NCBI GenBank assembly: GCA_964058805.1
Contig: CAXKVV010000013.1
Location: 620,001-684,000, forward strand
Reading direction: 5' to 3'
Length of the DNA stretch: 64,000 bases
DNA from: Schoenoplectus triqueter
Lineage: Eukaryota; Streptophyta; Magnoliopsida; Poales; Cyperaceae
Below, piece by piece: positions 35,801 to 44,651 of this stretch. Under the pieces are notes generated by a model. That model had not been told where the DNA came from. It saw only the letters and a list, made by a program, of their open reading frames with translations, and searched no databases. Both the position numbers and the translations under genes were made by a program. Every line of letters starts with the position of its first letter. Positions within the stretch are counted from its first letter, which is position 1.

Positions 35801-38800
35801 TAAAGAAGAAAGCGAAGAGATCTGGGGTGCTTCGTGCAATATGGTATATTCTTCTCACAACGAAGATATGCCAACATTAGAGGAGATGTTCTTCCCGAAT
35901 GACGAAGGGGAGGCAAGCACCTCTGGGACCAAAAACGAAGAATGTAAAGCCGTACTCCGGTCCGGGACTTATATACCCGAGAGACAGGCTCCCAAGGATT
36001 CTGATAAAGGAAAGGATAAGGCCCTGAATAAAGGTAAAGAGGCTGAGAATCCAAGCAAGAACCCAGAAAGGACCCGGTCGACGGGCGAAGAATATAATGT
36101 GTTGGCACATCTGCGTAAGATTCCAGCATTATTAAGCATATTTGACGCGTTGATGATGTCACAAGACCTAAGGGAGGTACTAATCCAGGCCTTGCAAGAT
36201 CCCGAGAAGTACAAATCATACTTCGTAGAGCAAAATATGCAAGAAGCCCTATTCACCGCCAAACGGGCCGCCTGTATAAATTTCACAGACGATGACCTCC
36301 TAATAGGCACCGTCGACCATAATCGCCCGCTATACATTACTGGAAACTGCGGAGGGCAAAAGATTGGCCGCATCCTGGTCGACGCAGGGTCTTCGATCAA
36401 TATTATGCCGCTTAAAACCCTAAAGACCATCACCTTAGACGTAAAGAATCTATCTGATGAAAAGGTGATTATTCATGGCTTTAATCAAAACTCCCAAAAG
36501 GCCCTGGGAGCTATAACTCTGAACCTGCAATGCGGAAGCCTAAGAGCGCCTACTAAATTCTATGTCATTGACGCTGAAACCTCTTACCGGGCGTTGCTGG
36601 GTCGCCCGTGGCTTCACAGCAATCAGGTCATACCCTCTACTCTGCACCAATGCCTGAAATATATCGAGAATGGTAAGCAAAAGAGAATTGACGGAGATGT
36701 CAGACCATTCGGGGTGCATGAGATTAAGTTCAATGACGCCCAATATTTTCTGCCTAAATCCGCTGTGGCGCCGAGCCAGCCAATGACAAAAGCAGGTCAG
36801 AAACCCTTCAATAAAGGCCCTAAATTTGATACCTCATCCGGAGAAGAAGAAGAGGTCAAATTTAATATTAAACCCCGAGGTGCTCGAGCTCAAAGACCCG
36901 GAAGAAAGTCGGGTGAAGAAGTAACCTTCCGCTTCAAACAGGTGGCTGCGTATAAGGCCCAAATAAAACCAAGCGAAATCAATGCAAGTGATTCTGAAGA
37001 GGAGGTCATTTTCAATTTTAAGTCTGCCAACACCCCTCAAATTCAGATCATAGAGGCAACTTCGGGAGGAGACTCCGAAAATTCCAGCAACCCGGGCGAT
37101 ACCACCTCGGGAGAAGAATCTGGCCATGATCGTCAACCCTGGGAAGAAGAATCTGACGAAGAGATCATTTATCACATCCTCAAGAAGCCATATAAAGGGC
37201 CCGAAACAGATGATGAAAGTGAGGAGTCATATATGATCAACACGGGACCCAGTAGCGAAAGGGATAACCCGGTTAGGCCGAGGCCTATAACTGAAGAACG
37301 CTCATGGCGGGAAAATTTCGAAGGTCGCGTCTGGAATGCGATCGATGAAATAAGGCACCAAGTTGAAAATAACAGAAGGGAGGTGTCTGAGCAATGGGAA
37401 GTGATGCAGGATATTAAAGTGCAACACAATGAAATCATGATAATGATTGAAAACCTGCAAACCGCGATCTATAATTCCGAGCTGCTCAAAGAAATGACGA
37501 GCGAACCCCGTTCCGGGACCCCCGAAAGACAAACACCCGATAGCGGCAAACGGGTAATCGTCATAGTAGATGAATCAAAGGGGGAAGAAACGAAAGCTAA
37601 GCAACCGACCGTCATGCAAACTCTCAAGGTCAAGAAGAGTAAACCATACTCTTTTCTGAGAAATAAAACAGCTCGGATATTTGAGCAGGCCCTAAAGAGC
37701 GGATTGACACTTCCCGTCTGTAAAAGACCCGCAGACATAGAAAGAGCCGGCGAAGGCGAATTCTGCCCTTATCATCGCATATTGGGCCATACAATTGAAG
37801 AATGCTGGGTATTCAAAGACCTTATAGAAGAAGGGCATAGAAATGGGACAATCCAACTCCCGAAGAGCTTTCAACAAGACCCAGCTCCGCATAACTTGAA
37901 TAACAAGGGCAAAGGGGTTGCTTATACGATCTCGCATACTCCCGTACCTAGCAAACCTAAGGCTGCGAGACGTAAGCCGATCAAAGAAATCTACCGCTCC
38001 AACTCAGTCATGAATATTGAAATAGAAGAAGAGATGGCAGCGCTAGAGATTACTGTGGTTCCTGAAAAGCATTTTAAAGACCTCATACCAAGGGGGGTGA
38101 ACCACATTCAAACCCTAAAGACCTTTGTTGTGCCGGCAAAGGTAGAGCGTATTAAAGGGAGAACTATCATCCATAAGGCCATAATTTTCTATCAGAGCGA
38201 TTCAACCCAGTCTCTGAAGAACCCTGATCACAACACTTGGAAGAAATGGGTGATAGAACAAGAATCAGAGAATGCAACGAGCGGTGACGCTGCATCTCAT
38301 CCCTTTGGAAAGGAGCTGTATAAACTAGCAAAAAGGGCGAAATGTCTGAGAGACATATCCAAGGCCGAGGCTAAGCGCTTTGATGAACTCTGGAATGGCG
38401 GCCAGAATAAGGTCCTGGGCCTGGATGGCAAAATAAAATACACCCGGGGATTAGGGTATAACTGCGATGACGCAGCATGCTTCGAGGGGTCTCTCAACGA
38501 GTACCGTATGGAAGAAAGCTGTTGCATGACTTCTGTTGAGATGCCGGATAATGAAACAGAAGAGGACAATACCCCGGTCCTGAAAAATGCCTTGAAACAG
38601 TTAGAAAAGGAGCCTGATACGGTCAATGAGTTAGCTGAAATTAACCTGGGAACAGAAGAAGATCCGAGAGCCAACGGCCTGGCCGAAGCCTTTAACAAAA
38701 CCTTGATCAACATCATGAAGAAGACCGTGGACGGTAACCAACGAGACTGGGATAATCGTCTACAGGAGGCATTATGGGCTTATCGAACCACGTACCGAAC

Positions 38801-39242
38801 GCCTACGCAAGCTACCCCGTATTCTCTGGCTTTTGGGGTTGAAGCCGTTCTCCCTCTTGAGGTGGAACTACCGTCATTGCGGGTGGCTATGCAAAACAAT
38901 ATGACCATGGATGAATGCCAACAACTCAGACTGGACGAGTTGGATGCCATGGACGAGAAGAGATTGATAGCCCAGCAGAACCTTGAAATATATCAGGCAA
39001 AAATGGCAAGGGCATATGACAAAATGGCGCGAGTTAGGGCATTTCAACAAGGGGAGCTTGTTCTTGTCCTTAAGAGGCCGATCATTGGCCGGCACATCGG
39101 CCCAAAATTCTCTCCGAACTGGGAAGGGCCATATGTAATTGAGAAGGTATACGAGGGCGGCGCATACCAACTCATAGATCATGAAGGTGAGAGGCCCATG
39201 CCACCGATTAATGGGCGATATCTGAAGAAGTACTACACATAG
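32883..39242 (+). CDS. Gag-protease polyprotein fused to integrase C-terminus (deleted pol)
   Basis: I place the start at ATG 32883, just after a splice-acceptor-like TTTTTGCAG; an in-frame ATG at 32844 would add 13 residues. In order (2,119 residues): basic Pro/Arg-rich N-terminus; coiled coil (about 390-437); retrotransposon Gag domain (about 516-692; FQWYYSLENNSIRTWDEM, DFINRWRNLS); zinc-knuckle-like C-x2-H-x4-H-x4-C at 802-815; retropepsin-type protease with VDAGSS (Asp about 1167) and LLGRPWLHSNQVIPSTLHQC; second coiled coil (about 1473-1540); a second, diverged zinc-knuckle segment (1628-1641); then ELAEINLGTEEDPR, which normally leads into reverse transcriptase. Directly after it comes ANGLAEAFNKTL, the integrase block with the last catalytic Glu (about 1935), and the integrase tail. 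Reverse transcriptase, RNase H and the first two integrase Asp residues are missing, but the frame is open throughout. It should make capsid and protease only. Confidence 0.9.
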   Translation: MAYFGNFNLAPYTVMPAQSPEGKLFMFFGTIPQELTIYGPAPVAAFTPATVRISIPDEEEESITLTPKGISNNVMASPTTSPKRRRRPSKKTAPKVAARTARDSQASRKRALDAYQNQLVARPAIPVSNKFTALRIVAKNSATGQLRQAWEVPKPTPRPTQRPQRRQDKSQTPAEAIYKAHRALKQRKSVKNARSRRYVSRPDHSQGMAQPQAIASTPNPRRFISKATPSTQQVWVPKRSQPTKPQSQTQPSKAGRSNAPPESVFSRLGQKSVFSRLGSRIPLSNLKITAPDQAKKKRRTARYEEHFSVNTISISYDTDPDTDGEVNMVQDDQSPPNQAHVTNTNKNNGRKGRPPKRVNPEGNSREGEDHNENPDFFDNEDDVETRPEVPIDEIEILKGHIEARDEELIRQRELIATMLKQNEELIKAVKSLQESQDANFKAGSSRQEGVHSTKSNHKGKQPVDSKPHPHRTIEVEAEPTGISRKEIQAMIAQQMQIAGGGYAIPPVKNCGHPYPAIYDLEEYPKGYVIPRFRTFSGEGNKDLNPEQHLAHFVASCGNTGGNDALLLRQFPQSLVGTAFQWYYSLENNSIRTWDEMANSFRARFVMVSDKINIADLASTKPKKGESMTDFINRWRNLSIKCDRTLTEDEAVNLIMKNIDGWMGMLLGVTKVNTFKDLLRSVSNMERMSPHTVPNFMNNRPQRGARAETKVAFTSLKDKMVANADTQGGSSSTNGNNYNKGPRPNPGGSLRSFESLKQKKSKPYSFRKDKVAQIFRGALKNGLTLPASKRPEDADKSDEPNFCSYHRIIGHSIEDCWVFKDWVEKAYKNGEITLPKGFLQSPSAHEQANTISHEEEKVPGQSSEDQEEQWTTHLSKKSIKMLKALKKEPGMKWKDDITPVVPPKPRLYYKVDQSQDQVLKKKKKHRNNKSRKNKIEEYEQGSPEAITLQHFISKEDWEKLTLGQKKENADGEINKEESEEIWGASCNMVYSSHNEDMPTLEEMFFPNDEGEASTSGTKNEECKAVLRSGTYIPERQAPKDSDKGKDKALNKGKEAENPSKNPERTRSTGEEYNVLAHLRKIPALLSIFDALMMSQDLREVLIQALQDPEKYKSYFVEQNMQEALFTAKRAACINFTDDDLLIGTVDHNRPLYITGNCGGQKIGRILVDAGSSINIMPLKTLKTITLDVKNLSDEKVIIHGFNQNSQKALGAITLNLQCGSLRAPTKFYVIDAETSYRALLGRPWLHSNQVIPSTLHQCLKYIENGKQKRIDGDVRPFGVHEIKFNDAQYFLPKSAVAPSQPMTKAGQKPFNKGPKFDTSSGEEEEVKFNIKPRGARAQRPGRKSGEEVTFRFKQVAAYKAQIKPSEINASDSEEEVIFNFKSANTPQIQIIEATSGGDSENSSNPGDTTSGEESGHDRQPWEEESDEEIIYHILKKPYKGPETDDESEESYMINTGPSSERDNPVRPRPITEERSWRENFEGRVWNAIDEIRHQVENNRREVSEQWEVMQDIKVQHNEIMIMIENLQTAIYNSELLKEMTSEPRSGTPERQTPDSGKRVIVIVDESKGEETKAKQPTVMQTLKVKKSKPYSFLRNKTARIFEQALKSGLTLPVCKRPADIERAGEGEFCPYHRILGHTIEECWVFKDLIEEGHRNGTIQLPKSFQQDPAPHNLNNKGKGVAYTISHTPVPSKPKAARRKPIKEIYRSNSVMNIEIEEEMAALEITVVPEKHFKDLIPRGVNHIQTLKTFVVPAKVERIKGRTIIHKAIIFYQSDSTQSLKNPDHNTWKKWVIEQESENATSGDAASHPFGKELYKLAKRAKCLRDISKAEAKRFDELWNGGQNKVLGLDGKIKYTRGLGYNCDDAACFEGSLNEYRMEESCCMTSVEMPDNETEEDNTPVLKNALKQLEKEPDTVNELAEINLGTEEDPRANGLAEAFNKTLINIMKKTVDGNQRDWDNRLQEALWAYRTTYRTPTQATPYSLAFGVEAVLPLEVELPSLRVAMQNNMTMDECQQLRLDELDAMDEKRLIAQQNLEIYQAKMARAYDKMARVRAFQQGELVLVLKRPIIGRHIGPKFSPNWEGPYVIEKVYEGGAYQLIDHEGERPMPPINGRYLKKYYT

Positions 39243-39881
39243 CCCGGAGCGGGGCCGATCGAGTAGTATCTATTGTAAATAAATAAGGAGGGAATAAGTG
39301 TTCGTTTACACACACGTGCACGAAACACAAACCTATGTCTAACCTCCACTTTTGCATGAAAATCCCAAAAACCCTACTTGTGCATCTGTAAATAGAATGC
39401 ATCCAAAAATCCAAAACCACACAAACACATTTAGCCCTATAAAAATAAAAATATAGAATAAGAGAAATCAACGCCAAAACCACGCGAGAATGCAAGGCGA
39501 GAGCTTTGGTGTTTGGGCTCACAATACAAATACCACTGGGTTTGTCCATTTGATACAGAATAAACACAAAAATGGGCAGGGTTTGCAGTTTGTCCCTCAA
39601 ACTATCTGTTGCCCAATGACGAAAGTTGCTCATATTGGTCGCCCGCGGCGCGAGCCAAGGGATAGGTCGAGCAAATTGGTGGCTAGTAAATAGTCGCTTC
39701 CGAGGGCATATAAATAAATAACTCTCGTACTATTAGTAACATGTATCACTAATAACAAAAATCTGCCTTCCTCTAATAAATAAATGGATATATATGTAAA
39801 ACAATAAAAACCTATTTTCCTACTCATAAAAAAAAATATAAAATAAATAATAATAAAAAAATAATAAAACTTTCAATAAGG
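39243..39881. other. spacer after the polyprotein
   Basis: No coding region on either strand that I can support. The last 100 bases are A-rich. It leads into the structured tandem repeats. Confidence 0.5.
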
Positions 39882-40390
39882 GGTTGCCACCTTTGTCCCC
39901 GACACCATGAGTGTTATACAAAGCCAGGTTGGGTGCATTCATCCGTAAAAGCACCACACGCCCGAAGAAATGGTGTGTCATAATCCCACGACATATCATG
40001 GAGGGGTCAGATCAAGGGTTTACGCTTGTACCCGACATTCCATGTTAAACAAAGCGGCTCGCTTAAAGAAGTGACTCAGGTCATGGAAAGCGGACCTACC
40101 CGATGAAAGCCTGTCTCGCAGGGATGCGTGATGGATGTTTGAGGGTAGCTAAAATATAAAAAACCAGGTTGGGTACATTCATCCGCAAAAGTACCACACG
40201 CCCAAGGAGGTGATCTGTTTCTAATCCCAAAATAGATCATGGAGGGGTCAGACTAAGGGTTTATGCTTTTGCCCGACATTCAGTGTCAAATAAAGTAATT
40301 CGCTTAAAGAAGTGACTCAGGTCACGGAAAGCGAACCTACCCGATGAAAGCCTGTCTCGCAGGGATGCGTGATGGATGTTTGAGGGTAGT
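39882..40390 (+). repeat. 240-bp tandem module with covarying hairpins
   Basis: Two copies (39924-40150 and 40164-40390) and a partial third at the left (39882-39923). Stems differ between copies on both arms: GGTGC/GCACC versus GGTAC/GTACC; GGTGTGTC/GACATATC versus GATCTGTTT/AAATAGATC; GGGG/CCCC versus GGGT/ACCC versus GGGT/GCCC; ACAC/GTGT versus ACAT/ATGT versus GACAT/GTGTC. Invariant segments include CATGGAGGGGTCAGA, AGAAGTGACTCAGGTCA and CCTACCCGATGAAAGCC, and GATGCGTGATGGATGTTTG. CTACCC and GGGTAG bracket the last part of each copy. Confidence 0.8.
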
Positions 40391-40975
40391 ACCCCCACAA
40401 AACAAATTGAGTGGAGATGAGTGAAAGTGAGTTTCCACTTCCGCACGCAACGGTGCACAAATGAGGGGAGAGTGGGTGAGCTTCCACAAATAAAAGTCAA
40501 TTAAACATATAAGGAGCATCCACGAAATGGTGTTATCAATTGCATCCATAATTCAATTGATACTGGTAAGTTTATCCATCAGTAATAAAGGGATAAACGG
40601 GTTTATTCTGTACCTGGCCTAGAGGTCAATACAGACAGGTTCGGTATCCGTAAAATACCACGGTTACTTGAGTTTTGTATTGCCATGAATAAAAAGAAAT
40701 GATGAATAGAATCAATGTAATAGGATGTTGTAAGATTTTCCTTTTATTTTAGACGCTGCGAAGCAGTTGTAATAGGGCGCTTTTGCAAATAAGATTGGAG
40801 GTGCACAGCATGAATGGATGAAATATTTCCTCGCGCTGCAGAGGAAGCGATGAAGGGATAATAATAATAAAGGCAAGCATCATCCACAACAAGAGATCAA
40901 AATGATAAATGTCAATACATCCTATATCAAGTATGGCAAAAAGAAAAGGAGAAAGAAAAAAAATGAAAGTGCAGT
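40391..40975. other. spacer between structured module and antisense gene
   Basis: No gene seen. This would be the 3' untranslated region and downstream flank of the antisense gene. Confidence 0.45.
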
Positions 40976-43900
40976 CTATGGGCCCAAAAAGCGGGACTCC
41001 AACTCTAATAACACAGTGCTAATAGTCTCTAAATGAGTATGGAGAGAGTGCCTATCCTCCTCCGAAGCTGCCTCGAAGTCCAAGAACTGAGTGAAGGCAC
41101 TATCCCGGGCACTCGTGTGAATCTGCAACTCCGGGAGACGTCCCGCCAGATGTCGAGAGAAGCCCTCCACCGATAATCTGTGGTCCTCTAGCTCCTGCAC
41201 GAGCAGTCGAGCGGGCCCACCACTGACTCCCATAGAGCGGAGAGTGGCACAAGAAGAGAGCCGCTGGAGATAATGGAGTCGAGCAGTCTCCAAATGCCTG
41301 CGCAGCTCATGAATCTCCAACTCGTGCTGATATACGAGAGAGCTCGCATCCTGGTAAGCCCTGAGTAGCTCCTCACACCTCCTGGAAATGAAAGTGCTCT
41401 CGAGACGAGGTGCAATGAGTAGAGCTGGCGCGATAGTATCCCGCATCAGCCTATACCAATCGAAGGAGAAGCCGCCGGGCAGAGAACCCAGAATCTCAAA
41501 ATCTAGCGGGTAACCTCCGAAGAAGGTGTCTCGGAGTGCATCCCCTAGCGTGGCCAAGGCAAGCTGCACATCCCTAGATGAAACATCTGCAAGTAAAATA
41601 AATGGGTTAGACAAATTGTTATAACCAAAGAAGAAATAGAAGGAAGAGAAGATCTAACCTATCGCCGCGTCGCCTGAGACAGGCGGGACTGAGTCAAGAA
41701 TAGGGATATCGGTCGCCTCAGGAGGACCTGCAGGTGCACTAGACCCGGCTACAAAATAAAATAAAGAAGTATAAGTACATGAAAAGTAAAATATGGGCAA
41801 ATGATAAAAAAATATAAAGTACCGGAGGAAGCATGAGGCTCGGCGAGACCCTCGCCAGCCGGAATCTCCATCTCTGGGCTGTGGAATAGCTGCTCCACTA
41901 GCCAGCTCTCATCCAACTCTGAGTCGTAGTCGACTGCAACCCGCTCAGTCGAGACTCTGCCATCTGTGGCCATGAGAGGCTGCCCGTCGGGAGATGAAGA
42001 GGCATGAGATGGCCTTCCCTCGATCAGTAATGGCTCGTCGCCTGCGGGCTCGACAGCCAATGGACTCCCCTGCTCTAAAGAAGCCTCCTCTGATCGTACA
42101 AGAGTGAGCACTGGCCCCAGAACCACATCGAATGAGTCACCATCTCCAGTGGGTACCAGCAAAATCGACGGTGAAGCAGGACCGTCGTAGAAGAAAGACT
42201 CCGAGCGGGGAGGAGACGCCATGTCATCGGCCTCAGGGTCTGTAAAATCTACATGTAAGAATGAAAATACTAGTGCATGCTGGCAACTAGGTATTAAATA
42301 AAGCACACGAACCTGCGACGGCAAGGTCGGTGCAAAACCCTGGAATAGCAGTGCTCGCAGGCGCCGATAGATCTGCTATGATGTCATCTCGGGCAGCCTC
42401 CACAGGAGATGTCCCACGAGCTGAGAAATAAACTCTAATCAGAGATGTAAATGAAGTGCGCCCGAATAAGGATAGGCGAGTCAATAAAGAAAATCACCCG
42501 GAGTGGGAGAAGGAAAAGAAGATGGAGAAGACGGCTGAGAGGCGCCGTCTTGATCCCTCCCCATGGTAGCTGGAGCCGGTGGCTCGACATGTGGCTGAGA
42601 ATGAACGCCAACTACTCGTGGACGAGGGACCGAGAACCCGGGCTCCGCGTGATCATACTCATAAGCCAGCTCTAAATCAAAAGAGAATTGGTCGAAATGA
42701 GATGAGGCTTATCGAAAAGGAAATAACCTAAAGGGTAATAAAGCATACCTGTGAGAATGGTCCTAACAGGAGCATGAGAAAACCGGCTGTCTAAACCCTG
42801 AAAGTCGACAGGCTCTGCAGCAATAGCCGGGAAAGGGCTGCGATCACGCGAAACGGTGCCATTTAATAGAGGCTGGCCATCTCGTGGACATGTACTCCGG
42901 ACGACCACCGGAGGGGTATATGACTGATAAGAGCGAATGGTCTCATAATACCACTGCTGATAACGCCTCGTGAAGGTGGAAATCCTAGAGGTGGATACCA
43001 TCTGATAGCGAGTGCCCGTGCCTAGTCGGAAGAGGTGAGTGTAGCACCATCCGATACCCTCCAAATCGGCCGCCAATGATATAGGGCGGAGAAGAGGCGC
43101 TGGAATATCCTGATCCAAGCCAAACTGATGTGCACATCTATGTGGCGAATAGGGCTCGATGAACATGTAATCGCCCAATCTGAGAGGAAGAAAGCCCTGA
43201 CGAATACTGATCAGGTACTCCAAGTCAATAGGCCTGGCTCGAATGCTAGAAGAGTCAGAAGAGGGAACTCTGCTGTCAATCACCATCCTGTCAGCAACCC
43301 TAGCTGCCCCACGGGCCACTGATCTGTCTCGAGAGAAGCGCAGATGGTCTCGACTCCTGAAGAATCTATACCGAGCAGCCTCTGGAGTCAATGAAGCTGG
43401 CTGCACCCCAGCTAAGTCACTCAATATGGGTAGGCGATCTCGTAGCGTGACCGCCATGCCGGGATCATATGAGCCAGACCAATGCAAATGGAGCCATCCG
43501 CTAATCAGATGCCACGGGATCAGCTCCTGGCACTGTGAAGGACTACGAGATGAAGTCAGACCACGGAGGCACCTATAAATGTTGGCCAGTACAGGCACGG
43601 CCAAAGAAATCCTGTCGCCACGCGCGATCAGGCTCGCCATAATGAACACCGAAGGCCGAATGGTGTATGCGGGGGAGCTAGGTAATAAGAAATAGCAAAT
43701 CCACCAAGAGATGAAGGCGGTCAGATAAGTCTCCCGATCCACGTCATGTGAACACAGGGTATCCTGAGATGGGATAGGGCCGTCATAATGAATCTCGAGC
43801 CGACCTGTACCAAATGGATCTCTGGTGGAAGCCAGACCCGTAGGGCGAGTGTGGACCCGATCGGTGAAATAGGCGATCCAATGTCTGAACGGAACTCCGG

Positions 43901-44627
43901 GATGCCCCCTCCGTAAATGATGATAAATCTCATAAATCCTATGCAAAGAAGGCGGGAATCGAGTGAAGTCCCCCGAGTCAGCGGGCGAGACCATGAACTC
44001 GTCATAGAAATGACCGAAAATCGGCAGCCCGGTCAACTGCTGTATCTCTAGGAGGGTCGGAGTCAGCTCCCGATCGTCGATGAATAGAGTGTTGGTGGAA
44101 TAGTTCCACCTCTCACAAAAGGCCCGTAGCCAGGGTGTGTCGATATGATAATGAAACATCGACAAGAAAACCGAGTCATATATCCCGGCTCGCCTGAGCA
44201 GAGTCCCCTCCCGCATGAGCACATACCGGGTCCACTCTAGCTGATATCCATGGCACTCTAAGGGAGTGATGAAGGGAGCAGTAGTCCACCTGTGAGCCTC
44301 CCCGTCGATAATCTCCTTGCCCAGGAGATGTGTCAAAGGAGCTATGGAAGCAACGCCTAAGGGCTGAAGGGGCATGATGTCATGAGGCTGATCATCCCTG
44401 AAAAATAAACCGCCGCCTCGCGGGTAGACAGGAGTCGCTCGGATGGCTGAGACGAGAGGAGTCCAATCGCTGGGATCCTCGTAGAAAGAATGATAATGAC
44501 TCAAGGGGCGACGCGGAATGGCGTCATGAGATAAAACTACAATACCCGAAGAAGGAATGACGTCATGAGAAATGAAATGATGAATAATAAGGAATAATGC
44601 ACCAAGACAAGCCTTTCGAGCGTTCAA
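40976..44627 (-). CDS. antisense plant mobile domain (PMD) gene, six exons
   Basis: Exons on the minus strand: 44627-42749, 42671-42498, 42420-42313, 42248-41823, 41748-41659 and 41586-40976. All five introns (77, 77, 64, 74 and 71 bp) are GT-AG and phase 1, and the joined frame has no stop until 40976. The first ATG in exon 1 is at 44375, giving 1,011 residues; the open frame extends upstream without ATG to 44627 and beyond, so a further 5' exon is possible. Numbered from that Met, a PMD lies in exon 1: LLRRAGIYDSV (59-69), WLRAFCERWNYSTNTLF (82-98), LTPTLLEIQQLTGLPIFG (104-121) and conserved Trp/Tyr-rich blocks after it. Exons 2-5 encode a Pro/Ser/Glu-rich linker and exon 6 a helical, probably coiled-coil tail. 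PMD proteins include plant MAIL1/MAIN, and PMD ORFs are known as antisense extra genes in Tat elements. Its function in the element is unknown. Confidence 0.85.
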
Positions 44628-44641
44628 GACTCGTCTTGGTG
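44600..44641. other. inverted repeat beside the 3' LTR; no typical polypurine tract
   Basis: CACCAAGAC (44600-44608) and GTCTTGGTG (44633-44641) form a perfect 9-bp stem that extends inward with two mismatches. It ends ten bases before the 3' LTR. The bases immediately before the LTR read GGTGGGTGGCTCT, which is G-rich but not a purine run, so the usual plus-strand primer signal is not obvious. Confidence 0.55.
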
Positions 44642-44651
44642 GGTGGCTCTT

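Noticed and set aside
33075..39182. Long minus-strand ORFs opposite the polyprotein (up to 162 codons)
   Set aside because: They are frame shadows of the long sense ORF and have no recognisable domain.
44376..44627. Using 44627 as a true start codon of the PMD gene
   Set aside because: The codon there is TTG. The first ATG is at 44375; the upstream open frame may be part of a larger first exon but cannot be shown to be coding.
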